Assembly (NCBI RefSeq): GCF_009828585.1
Contig: NZ_WSRZ01000014.1
Location: 62,001 to 126,000, forward strand
Length of the DNA stretch: 64,000 bases
Source of the DNA: Shewanella litoralis
GTDB lineage: Bacteria > Pseudomonadota > Gammaproteobacteria > Enterobacterales > Shewanellaceae
Direction: 5' to 3'
Shown here: positions 29,191 to 36,596 of the stretch, piece after piece
Layout of the letters: each line of letters starts with the position of its first letter
How positions within the stretch are numbered: the stretch's first letter is position 1
Translations under genes and position numbers: made by a program
Notes under the pieces: generated by a model
What the model was told of the DNA's origin: nothing
Database searches by the model: none
Seen by the model: only the letters and a program-made list of their open reading frames with translations

Positions 29191-30297
29191 TCAAATTGAT
29201 ACTAAATGAGGCTTCGGTATTCTTAGTCGGTATCGGTTAATCAATACTTCGTCTTTTAGTCCACTTTTTTGAAGTAGCTTTGTCCAAGTGTATACATCTA
29301 ACATATCGATAGCCCTTTGAATAATCATAGGTTCCTCGGCAGTTAATCGCTCGTCTCCATTTTCCACTTTTGCTTGGCCACTACGAGCAAGAGTTGTAAA
29401 ACCTGTTTTAGCTTTTTCAGGAGTAATCAAACCTAGTTTGCTTGCTCTATATAAGATTGCTTTTAAGCTAACGCCCCAGCGAACTTTAAGATCCTCTAAA
29501 GCTTCCCAATTAAAATATTGGCCACGCATTTTTGGAAATTCAGCGCTAAAGCTTGATCTTGGCATTAAAAAAGCACTCGCAAAACTATTAGCTTGGCTTT
29601 CAGTGACACGACAGCCGGTCTCTACACCTCTATGCATGATTAAATGCCCTATCTCGTGAGAGATATCGAATCGTAATCTACATGGACTGCTTTTCGCAGT
29701 ATTTCTAACTATAATCGGACGTCCATTGTAAACAGAAAAGGCATCAATACGTTCGTCAGCTTCTTGTAAATTAACAACAATACAACCAATAGATTCCGCA
29801 AGTTTAATTACATTTGAAATAGGACCTAATCCTAGACCAAGTTCTCTACGAAACTTTTCGGCTATAACTTCTATTGAAATGGCAGATTGAATATCACTAT
29901 CACATACATCTAACAGTCTTACGGCTGGAAACTCTACTTCTTCATTTAAAAAACGGAGAAAATTATCATCAAAGATTTCAACTTGCGCCATTGTCATTTT
30001 TTTCAATGTTTGAGTTGATGATCTCAAACTCCGAAAATGACATTGCTCAACCTCTATAGGTCTTCGTCTTTGACTAAAGAAAAAGCTTTCTTTCACATTT
30101 AATAGACGTGCCAGTTGAGCTAGCTGTTCATCCGAAGGAACAGCTTCGTTTTCGAGCTTATGTGCATATTGGCGTGTAACCCCAAGTTCTGCTCCGACAT
30201 CGACTAATGAATAACCTGATGCTACGCGAGCAATTCTTAATTTATCACCATTATAATCTGACAAAATACTATCAGAGAAAAAGTTACCTTGTTTCAT
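29191..30297 (-). CDS. HTH (XRE)-ImmA/IrrE metallopeptidase protein
   Basis: 368-aa two-domain protein. The N-terminal XRE helix-turn-helix (about 18-70) has LRIARVASGYSLVDVGAELGV and the recognition helix TRQYAHKLENEAVP. The central ImmA/IrrE peptidase domain has the zinc motif HEIGH (214-218) and a third-ligand candidate E233 in TESQANSFASAFLMP. A C-terminal helical extension (about 300-368) is of unknown role. Relatives cleave repressors on mobile elements (ImmA of ICEBs1) or act in toxin-antitoxin-like and anti-phage modules. It overlaps its upstream partner gene by 14 bp and lies downstream of a promoter with a palindrome suited to XRE autoregulation. Confidence 0.92.
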   Translation of the reverse strand: MKQGNFFSDSILSDYNGDKLRIARVASGYSLVDVGAELGVTRQYAHKLENEAVPSDEQLAQLARLLNVKESFFFSQRRRPIEVEQCHFRSLRSSTQTLKKMTMAQVEIFDDNFLRFLNEEVEFPAVRLLDVCDSDIQSAISIEVIAEKFRRELGLGLGPISNVIKLAESIGCIVVNLQEADERIDAFSVYNGRPIIVRNTAKSSPCRLRFDISHEIGHLIMHRGVETGCRVTESQANSFASAFLMPRSSFSAEFPKMRGQYFNWEALEDLKVRWGVSLKAILYRASKLGLITPEKAKTGFTTLARSGQAKVENGDERLTAEEPMIIQRAIDMLDVYTWTKLLQKSGLKDEVLINRYRLRIPKPHLVSI

Positions 30298-30886
30298 TTA
30301 CTTCATCATCGCGATTTTGTTTACGGGCTAGTTGTGGTTCAGGAATTTCTACTACATTCGTTAATTCTGCGGCTACTGGCATAGGTATCGTATCTTCATA
30401 ATTCCAAAAACAAATAGGATTTTGATTAAAATCGAATCCAACAAGAACAGCTGATGGTTGAACTTGTTGGTCATGTTTATCAAAAGTAATAAATACTCTC
30501 CATGTAGCTACATCAACTCTAGCTTTACTTTCGAAATCTAGACTGAGTTGCATATTTTCAACGGAATTAGTGTGTAGTCTGTGAGTTTTTTTAGGGTTAT
30601 ATGGGTCATCTACTACAAACTGAACGAGAGTTGAGCCTATGCGAGCGGTAAAATCCATAGTCTTATTTGCAAGAACAATCCATTCATAGTCCCTACTCTT
30701 CGCCATATGAATCACTAACCCCTGTAACCTTCCATAGGCAAGACACCCTTTTGTCCATGGAGTATCATAAATTGAACTGGAATCAATCAAGCTATCTGCA
30801 ATTGCATCTAAGCAGAGATTGCAAACAATGTTGAGACGCTCTTCAGTCAAATCCGTGGAAAAATCTACAGGGTGATTAGCTACCAT
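30284..30886 (-). CDS. Unknown 200-aa partner of the HTH-ImmA/IrrE protein
   Basis: First gene of the minus-strand pair. Soluble, no signal peptide. The N-terminal part (FSTDLTEERLNIVCNLCLDAI, with the close Cys pair CNLC, and WTKGCLAYGRLQGLVIHMAKS) looks helical; the C-terminal half is beta-rich (DVATWRVFITFDK, PSAVLVGFDFNQNPICFW). It ends in a charged tail overlapping the next start by 14 bp, so it is tightly coupled to the peptidase gene. I do not recognise the family. A two-gene module of an unknown protein plus an HTH-ImmA/IrrE regulator suggests an effector and its controller, by inference. Confidence 0.8.
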   Translation of the reverse strand: MVANHPVDFSTDLTEERLNIVCNLCLDAIADSLIDSSSIYDTPWTKGCLAYGRLQGLVIHMAKSRDYEWIVLANKTMDFTARIGSTLVQFVVDDPYNPKKTHRLHTNSVENMQLSLDFESKARVDVATWRVFITFDKHDQQVQPSAVLVGFDFNQNPICFWNYEDTIPMPVAAELTNVVEIPEPQLARKQNRDDEVNETR

Positions 30887-30917
30887 TTTAAATCCTTGAG
30901 TTAAGTTAAACTGTGCA

Positions 30918-30939
30918 TTAGTTGTGAAATGTCAACTAA
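30918..30939. promoter_or_regulatory. Operator-like inverted repeat
   Basis: TTAGTTG (30918-30924), 8 bp, CAACTAA (30933-30939). With one mismatch the arms extend to GC/GC on the outside. It lies directly downstream of the -10 box of the minus-strand promoter, where a repressor would block initiation. The XRE domain encoded by the operon is the natural candidate binder. Confidence 0.6.
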
Positions 30940-30943
30940 CGCC

Positions 30944-30971
30944 ATTCTATGCTTAAATTAACTTTTGTCAA
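30944..30971 (-). promoter_or_regulatory. Promoter of the HTH-ImmA/IrrE operon
   Basis: On the minus strand -35 TTGACA (30971-30966), 16-bp spacer, -10 TAGAAT (30949-30944). The -10 and spacer length equal those of the plus-strand unit promoters. Confidence 0.75.
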
Positions 30972-31049
30972 CTGTAAGTATGCGCATTATTAGATTTGTA
31001 AACCAACAGTTTTTAGATCATTAAAATATCGCTTTAAAGCGATTTGAAG

Positions 31050-31090
31050 CCCTTACTAAACACATCTACATATTGTTGTTATAGTAAGGG
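31050..31090. repeat. Unit hairpin, copy 2 (right end of unit A)
   Basis: CCCTTACTA (31050-31058) pairs with TAGTAAGGG (31082-31090) around 23 nt that contain an unpaired A and an inner AACA/TGTT stem. The unit ends 30 bp further right at 31120. Confidence 0.9.
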
Positions 31091-31105
31091 TTAGCTGACT
31101 TGAGC

Positions 31106-31134
31106 GGGCTTAGCCATTACAGTGGTCTAATACG
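31106..31134. repeat. nagD-like junction sequence between units
   Basis: The stretch GGCTTAGCCATTAC (31107-31120) followed by AGTGGTCTAATAC (31121-31133) mirrors the left junction at 27848-27874, where nagD GGCTTTACCATAAC (27848-27861) is followed by AGTGGTGTAATAC. 11 of 14 flank bases agree. It looks like an internal attachment-type site joining two units. Confidence 0.65.
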
Positions 31135-31247
31135 TATTGCACTTATAGTAACGCCCTCTGCACTACTTCACAAACCTCATTTTAAAACAGCTAGTTACCT
31201 CCCCTACTTCTTGCCATATCTACATAACGCGATAGAATGCTTTTAAT
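31121..31247 (+). repeat. Left-end/leader repeat, copy 2
   Basis: Second copy of the unit leader (see 27862-27987), about 87% identical by eye; it carries the promoter of unit B. Confidence 0.9.
31211..31238 (+). promoter_or_regulatory. Sigma-70-type promoter of unit B
   Basis: -35 TTGCCA (31211-31216), 16-bp spacer, -10 TAGAAT (31233-31238), identical boxes to the unit A promoter. It lies 37 bp before the ATG at 31276. Confidence 0.7.
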
Positions 31248-31275
31248 AGCATTTTGCACAGTAATAGGAGCACAC

Positions 31276-32112
31276 ATGGAAGTTACGAAAAAGCGTAAAA
31301 ATGAGAGAAGCTTAATCCCTTTAGTCATAATTATTGGGCTTGTATGTGCTCCATTAATTTTTATACTCGGAATTGTTGTAGGCATTGAAATTCAAGTATC
31401 TTCTGTTTTAACTGCTGACTCATTATCTTCTTGGGTGTCAGCAGTTGCTACAGTTGCGATCGCAGTTTTAACATTCATTTTAGCAAAAGAAACTTGGTAT
31501 CTAAGAGAGGCTCAAATAGAGCAAGTTAACAATCTTAGAAAAGAGAATATTAGACCTAACGTTTCAGTTGCGCTTAAACATAGTAATTTATCATTTAATT
31601 TAATGATGGTTGATGTATCCAACTTAGGAAAAGGTATTGCGAGAAATGTTAGTTTCAAGTTTATTGATAAAAATGGTAATGAAATTGCTAAAGGCAATAA
31701 TATAATTGTAGATGCATTCCTAGAACTTCATGTTTTTTCTAATGGCATGCATTCTTTAGGAATTCGTCAAAAAGTAGATAGCTTCTTGTTTAGTTTTTTT
31801 GACCTTAAAGAAGATGATTTTCTCACCCATTTTTTCACAATAGAAGTTTCATATTCAGATGTTGAAGGTAACATCTATACTAATGAGTTAACGATTGACT
31901 TTGCTGAATTCAAAGGCATTACAGAAATAGGTGGTGGCGACCCTCTACATAAAATGGCTGGTGATTTAGAAAAACTCAGAAAGGTAATTGAGCAAATGAC
32001 TACATCCTCCAAAAAGCTAAATGTTAATACTTACACCGCAAAAGATCGAGATATTCAAACTCAAGCGATAAAAAAAAGGCATGCCGAATTTCTTCAAAAA
32101 AACACGAAGTAA
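31276..32112 (+). CDS. Unknown two-helix membrane protein, cargo of unit B
   Basis: 278 aa from ATG 31276, chosen because TAGGAG lies 5 nt upstream; the earlier in-frame ATG at 31237 falls inside the -10 box. Two N-terminal helices (LIPLVIIIGLVCAPLIFILGI and SWVSAVATVAIAVLTFILA) are followed by a short coiled stretch. A soluble beta-rich domain then starts RPNVSVALKHSNLSFNLMMV and has VSNLGKGIARNVSFKF, a pattern common in uncharacterised membrane proteins with an Ig-like domain. The tail (about 225-278) is charged and helical. It is the only gene of unit B. No enzymatic motif seen; a membrane effector or sensor role is conjecture. Confidence 0.8.
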   Translation: MEVTKKRKNERSLIPLVIIIGLVCAPLIFILGIVVGIEIQVSSVLTADSLSSWVSAVATVAIAVLTFILAKETWYLREAQIEQVNNLRKENIRPNVSVALKHSNLSFNLMMVDVSNLGKGIARNVSFKFIDKNGNEIAKGNNIIVDAFLELHVFSNGMHSLGIRQKVDSFLFSFFDLKEDDFLTHFFTIEVSYSDVEGNIYTNELTIDFAEFKGITEIGGGDPLHKMAGDLEKLRKVIEQMTTSSKKLNVNTYTAKDRDIQTQAIKKRHAEFLQKNTK

Positions 32113-32122
32113 TTTTTTGCCG

Positions 32123-32163
32123 CCCTTACTAAACACATCTGCGTATTCTTGTTATAGTAAGGG
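32123..32163. repeat. Unit hairpin, copy 3 (right end of unit B)
   Basis: CCCTTACTA (32123-32131) pairs with TAGTAAGGG (32155-32163) with the same 23-nt interior, including the unpaired A. nagD sequence resumes 31 bp to the right. A T-run (32113-32118) precedes it, but none follows on the + strand, so it is not a classical terminator. Confidence 0.9.
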
Positions 32164-32180
32164 TTAAGCCTTCAACTCAG

Positions 32181-32627
32181 GTGTCAATATCCACCGACAT
32201 TAACCCAGATTTTGTGATTGTGGGCGAAACCCGTTCATACAATTGGGACATGATCCATAAAGCGTCTCGCTTTGTAGCAGGCGGCGCGCGCTTTATTGCC
32301 ACCAACCCTGATACACACGGCCCAGCTTATAGCCCAGCTTGTGGCGCATTGTGTGCCGCCATTGAGCGGATTACCGGCAAAATGCCTTTTTACGTGGGAA
32401 AGCCAAGCTCATGGATTATTCGCTCAGCGCTGAATCATATTCAAGGCCATTCTGAAAATACCATTATTATTGGCGACAATATGCGCACCGATATTTTAGC
32501 GGGCTTTCAAGCTGGGCTTGAAACCATTCTAGTCACCAGTGGCGTGAGCCAAATGAGCGACATTGAAAAAGAGCCATTTAGACCAAACCATGTGTTTGCA
32601 TGCGCCGGTGATATTGACGTGGTGTAA
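32181..32627 (+). pseudogene. nagD: nagD-type HAD phosphatase, C-terminal fragment
   Basis: The C-terminal 145 or so residues of NagD resume at DINPDFVIVGETRSYNW. Motif III lysine (YVGKPSSWI) and motif IV (GDNMRTDILAGFQ) are intact and the frame is undamaged to the stop, ending near DIDVV as in the family. A GTG at 32181 could start a fragment of 148 aa, but no convincing ribosome site precedes it. The absence of frameshifts suggests either a recent insertion or continued selection on the fragment. Confidence 0.92.
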
Positions 32628-32752
32628 AGACACATGTAAGTCATTACATTTACATTAGGTAACACATTATCAAGCCAGAGCCCTTGTCATAGCGCGCTGG
32701 CTTGATTCATTATGCTGGTCCGAAATAATAAAAACGATAATCAGGATAGAGC

Positions 32753-34405
32753 ATGAAACGACTGTTTCCTCTTTGCGCTGTAGCGCTGCTCAGTGCATGT
32801 AATGGTGGTGAGTCAACCACCCCAGCACAAGATACTCCAAAAAAAACAACTCAAGTGAGCTTTGACGAGCAGCGCTTTAGAACCGATATTGAAACCTTAT
32901 CATCAGACAAATTTGAAGGCCGCGCACCCACAACCCAGGGCGAAAAGCTCACCCTTAACTATCTGTCTGCCGCATTTACCAAAATGGGCCTTATCGGTGC
33001 AAATAATGGCAGTTTTTTACAACCTGTGCCGATGGTGAGTTACACCGCGAGCGAACAACAACAGGTCAATTTAGCGGGTATAGCAATGCAATATCGCCAA
33101 GATATTGTGCTAGGCAGTCGCCACGACAATCAACAAGTCAGTATTAAAGATGCCCCATTAGTATTTGTGGGTTATGGCATCAATGCACCGGAATACGAGT
33201 GGAACGATTATCAAGACATCGATATGCAAGGCAAAATAGCCATTATATTGGTCAATGATCCAGGTTTTGCCCACCCTAATGATAAAAAGTTTAATGGCAA
33301 TGCCATGACGTATTACGGTCGCTGGAGCTACAAATTTGAAGAAGCCAGCCGTCAAGGTGCACTGGGCGCGATTATTATCCACGACACCAAACCCGCATCC
33401 TACCCTTGGTCTGTGGTTGAAAACAGCTGGACAGGTGCGCAACAAGATTTAGTGCTGAACAAAACTGAACAAGACAAACGAGTACAAGTTGAAGGTTGGA
33501 TAACCTTAGACATTGCCAATAACTTGTTTAACAAAGCGGGCTTATCATTACCTTCGTTAATGGACCGCGCGGCAGACAGCGCATTAAATGTCGACTTAGC
33601 CCAAAATGCCTCTATCGAATTTACCAATAAAGCGGACTATGCCGACAGTTATAATGTCGTGGCCACCTTACCTGGTTCTAGCCAGGTTAATGAACATATT
33701 CTGTTTACCGCTCACTGGGATCATATCGGTACCGATGACAGTAAAGAAGGCGACCAAATCTACAATGGCGCCCTAGATAATGCCTCAGGCACCGCCGGTA
33801 TTTTAGAAATAGCCCGTCAATTTGCCGAGCAAGCTAAAGCGGGTAATGGCCTTAAACGCTCATTAACCTTTATTGCCACCACGGGTGAAGAGCAAGGCTT
33901 ACTCGGTTCACGCTACTTTGCAGCCAATCCACTTTATCCTATCGATAAAACGGTGGCGGTATTTAATCTCGACAGTACCAATGTGTATGGTAAAACCAAA
34001 GATTACACCATTGTCGGCAAAGGCCAGTCTGAGTTAGAAGTGTATTTAGATAAGGCAGCGGCAAGTCAAAACCGGGTCACCACTGGCGAAAGCAATCCCG
34101 CTTCTGGCGGTTTTTTCCGCTCAGATCATTTCAGCTTTGCCAAGTTAGGCGTTCCAGCGGTATTTGCCGGTGGCGGCGCAGAGCCGCTTGATGAAGCAAC
34201 CGCGAAGTATAAAGCGACAATGAGTGAGCAAATGAAAGGCTGTTATCACAACGTATGTGATCATTACCGTGCAGATTGGGATTTGTCTGGCGCATTACAA
34301 GATTTGGGCGTGTACTACCAAGCAGCTGCTGAGTTAGGTAACAATCAAGATTGGCCAGGCTATTATGCCGGCTCAGAGTTTCACCCGCTTCGACCAGCAA
34401 ACTAA
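32753..34405 (+). CDS. Lipoprotein M28-family zinc aminopeptidase with PA domain
   Basis: 550-aa exported peptidase. The lipobox LLSAC gives an N-terminal lipid anchor (Cys16). A PA-like insert (about 110-250) precedes the catalytic M28 domain. Zinc ligands are visible: H321 (AHWDHIGTD), D342 (GALDNASGTAG), the general base and ligand E379-E380 (TTGEEQGLLGS), an Asp in VFNLDSTNVYG, and a late His in FRSDHFSFAKLG. All are in order. M28 enzymes of this form cleave N-terminal residues from peptides outside the cytoplasm. It ends in a strong terminator. Confidence 0.93.
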   Translation: MKRLFPLCAVALLSACNGGESTTPAQDTPKKTTQVSFDEQRFRTDIETLSSDKFEGRAPTTQGEKLTLNYLSAAFTKMGLIGANNGSFLQPVPMVSYTASEQQQVNLAGIAMQYRQDIVLGSRHDNQQVSIKDAPLVFVGYGINAPEYEWNDYQDIDMQGKIAIILVNDPGFAHPNDKKFNGNAMTYYGRWSYKFEEASRQGALGAIIIHDTKPASYPWSVVENSWTGAQQDLVLNKTEQDKRVQVEGWITLDIANNLFNKAGLSLPSLMDRAADSALNVDLAQNASIEFTNKADYADSYNVVATLPGSSQVNEHILFTAHWDHIGTDDSKEGDQIYNGALDNASGTAGILEIARQFAEQAKAGNGLKRSLTFIATTGEEQGLLGSRYFAANPLYPIDKTVAVFNLDSTNVYGKTKDYTIVGKGQSELEVYLDKAAASQNRVTTGESNPASGGFFRSDHFSFAKLGVPAVFAGGGAEPLDEATAKYKATMSEQMKGCYHNVCDHYRADWDLSGALQDLGVYYQAAAELGNNQDWPGYYAGSEFHPLRPAN

Positions 34406-34844
34406 TCTCTTCGTATTCCTTCCCACCCAAGGATTTGCCCATCATTGTTTGATGGGCTTTTTTTTATGTTTTTTGCACAATGGTTGTGCATTGCATCGGG
34501 GCATAACCCGCTCACTTTGGCTGCAGAATCCCAAGAAAACAGCTATCACAGCTAATTTGTTCAAATAAACGGCAAACGCACTCGTTCAGTGCAACTAGGA
34601 ATTTATTGAGTTTGTATTGATAAATCCTAAATTTTTTGGCGATTTTGGCAATATAATTATCGATCCAACAACAAATTCAACTTTATACAAAACAATCACC
34701 AATCAAACGCAAAACAAAAAGAGATTAAATCATTAAAATGAGCTTATTTGTGACGTTATCTCAAAAAATAGACTTGGCAGTTAACGAAAATGCTGGCAAA
34801 GTAGCAAACAGATAAAGATTAGCCAACACTGCTGGAGCCGTATT
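34406..34844. other. 439-bp intergenic region upstream of asnB
   Basis: Apart from the terminator at 34437-34466, this is AT-rich leader. A TATAAT at 34652-34657 has no good -35 at 17 bp. Nothing else is supported. Confidence 0.5.
34437..34466 (+). terminator. Terminator of the M28 peptidase gene
   Basis: Stem GCCCATCA/TGATGGGC (34437-34444, 34450-34457) followed by a run of T. Confidence 0.93.
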
Positions 34845-36509
34845 ATGTGTTCAATATTTTCAATTTTAGATATCAAAACAGATGCAAGCCAACTACGTCA
34901 AGTTGCTTTAGAAATGTCAAAGTTACTGCGTCACCGCGGACCTGATTGGTCTGGCATTTACGCAGACGACAAAGCGATTTTAGCGCATGAACGTCTTGCC
35001 ATCGTTGACGTAGACCACGGTGCCCAGCCACTCATTAGCCTAGACGGAAACCTTGTGCTTGCCGTTAACGGTGAAATCTATAACCACAAGCAACTCAAGG
35101 CGCAGTTAGGCGATAAATACCAGTATCAAACTAACTCAGACTGCGAAGTGATCTTATCGCTTTATCAAGAATATGGCTGTGACTTTTTAGACAAACTCAA
35201 CGGCATCTTTGCCTTTGTTCTATACGACAAAGCCAAAGGCACTTACCTTATTGGCCGTGACCATATTGGAATTATTCCGCTGTACACAGGTTTTGATTCA
35301 TCAGGTAACTTTTATGTAGCCTCTGAAATGAAAGCGCTAATGCCAGTATGTAAAACGGTAGCGGAGTTTCTACCAGGGCAGTATTTATATTCAGCCGATG
35401 GCAAACCAACCCAATACTACCAACGTGATTGGAAAGATTTTGATGCAGTAAAAGACAACCCAGCTAGCGTTGAAGAATTGCGTGAAGCATTAGAAGCGGC
35501 GGTAAAACGTCAGTTAATGTCAGATGTGCCCTACGGCGTGCTTTTATCAGGTGGTTTGGACTCGTCTGTGATTTCAGCCATTACTCAAACCTACGCTAAG
35601 CACCGTATCGAAAACGATGGTGAAACGGGTGCATGGTGGCCACAACTTCACTCATTTGCGGTGGGTTTAGCAGAATCTCCAGATTTAGTTGCCGCGCAAA
35701 AAGTGGCCGATGCCATTGGCACCATTCACCACCCTATTGTATACACCTTCCAGGAAGGCTTAGATGCAATTAAAGAAGTGATTTATCACTTAGAAACTTA
35801 CGATGTCACCACCATTCGTGCCGCAACGCCAATGTACTTAATGGCACGAAAAATCAAAGCCATGGGCATTAAAATGGTGCTATCTGGCGAAGGTGCTGAT
35901 GAATTATTTGGTGGTTACCTATATTTCCATAAAGCGCCTAACGCTCAAGCATTTCATGAAGAATTAGTGCGCAAGTTAGATAAACTGCATTTATTTGACT
36001 GCTTACGTGCTAACAAAGCCATGGCCGCATGGGGACTAGAAGCCCGAGTGCCTTTCTTAGATAAAGAGTTTATTGACGTGGCAATGCGTGTAAACCCAGA
36101 AGCCAAAATGTCTAAAGATGGCCGCATCGAGAAACACATTTTACGTCAAGCATTTGAGCACAAATTACCGAAAGAAGTGGTGTGGCGTCAAAAAGAGCAA
36201 TTTAGCGATGGTGTAGGCTATTCGTGGATTGACGGCTTAAAAGCACATGCTGCAGCTAACGTTGATGACGTGCAATTTGCTAATGCTAAATTCCGTTTCC
36301 CATACAACACGCCGGAGTCAAAAGAAGCGTACTTCTATCGCAGCTTCTTTGAAGAGTTCTTCCCACTAGCCAGTGCAGCAGAAACGGTACCGGGTGGTAA
36401 AACAGTAGCCTGCTCTACGCCAGAAGCTCTGTTGTGGGATGCAAGCTTACAAGGCATTAACGACCCATCGGGCCGCGCAGTGAAAAACGTTCACGCTAGC
36501 GCTTATTAA
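34845..36509 (+). CDS. asnB: Asparagine synthase B, glutamine-hydrolysing
   Basis: 554-aa cytoplasmic enzyme making asparagine from aspartate, glutamine and ATP (same length as E. coli AsnB). The N-terminal glutaminase starts with the nucleophile Cys2 (MCSIFSIL) and has RHRGPDWSG and NGEIYNH. The synthetase domain has the PP-loop SGGLDSS (235-241) and later LSGEGADELFGGY and the LEARVPFLDKEF segment. Monocistronic with its own terminator. Confidence 0.97.
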   Translation: MCSIFSILDIKTDASQLRQVALEMSKLLRHRGPDWSGIYADDKAILAHERLAIVDVDHGAQPLISLDGNLVLAVNGEIYNHKQLKAQLGDKYQYQTNSDCEVILSLYQEYGCDFLDKLNGIFAFVLYDKAKGTYLIGRDHIGIIPLYTGFDSSGNFYVASEMKALMPVCKTVAEFLPGQYLYSADGKPTQYYQRDWKDFDAVKDNPASVEELREALEAAVKRQLMSDVPYGVLLSGGLDSSVISAITQTYAKHRIENDGETGAWWPQLHSFAVGLAESPDLVAAQKVADAIGTIHHPIVYTFQEGLDAIKEVIYHLETYDVTTIRAATPMYLMARKIKAMGIKMVLSGEGADELFGGYLYFHKAPNAQAFHEELVRKLDKLHLFDCLRANKAMAAWGLEARVPFLDKEFIDVAMRVNPEAKMSKDGRIEKHILRQAFEHKLPKEVVWRQKEQFSDGVGYSWIDGLKAHAAANVDDVQFANAKFRFPYNTPESKEAYFYRSFFEEFFPLASAAETVPGGKTVACSTPEALLWDASLQGINDPSGRAVKNVHASAY

Positions 36510-36525
36510 TAGCAAGTCGCATAGC

Positions 36526-36555
36526 AAACACCACCTTAATCGGTGGTGTTTTTGT
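36526..36555 (+). terminator. asnB terminator
   Basis: Stem AAACACCACC/GGTGGTGTTT with a 6-nt loop and following T-run. Confidence 0.93.
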
Positions 36556-36596
36556 TTATACTTGCCACTCAAAAGCACAAAAAGAGAACCCAATAA

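Larger units (their letters stand above)
30887..31275. other. 389-bp intergenic region: divergent promoters, hairpin and unit junction
   Basis: Contains, left to right, the operator-like palindrome and promoter of the minus-strand pair (30918-30971), a perfect palindrome ATCGCTTTAAAGCGAT (31028-31043), hairpin copy 2, the unit A/B junction with a nagD-like stretch (31106-31120), leader copy 2 and the unit B promoter. Confidence 0.8.
27862..32194. mobile_element. Composite insertion in nagD: two tandem cassette-like units
   Basis: Boundaries follow from the nagD reading frame: left flank ends ACCATAAC (27854-27861), right flank resumes ACCGACATTAACC (from 32193), sharing only AC. Unit A is 27862-31120 and unit B 31121-32194. 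Both begin AGTGGT(G/C)TAATAC, have the same leader and promoter, end in AC, and carry a hairpin ending 30 bp (A) or 31 bp (B) before the right end. The cargo is AT-rich and of unknown families apart from HTH-ImmA/IrrE. No integrase, transposase or reverse transcriptase frame is present. The element type is inferred; nothing here matches a named family I know. Confidence 0.75.

Noticed and set aside
31237-31275. Upstream start for the unit B membrane protein
   Set aside because: The ATG at 31237 overlaps the -10 box; the ATG at 31276 has a good ribosome site.
29122-32163. Hairpins as integron attC sites
   Set aside because: The RYYYAAC/GTTRRRY core pair is not present as a matched set, the elements are shorter than known attC sites, and no integron integrase is in the window.
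27862-32194. Prophage or conjugative element
   Set aside because: No phage structural, replication, conjugation or integrase gene; the insert is only 4.3 kb.
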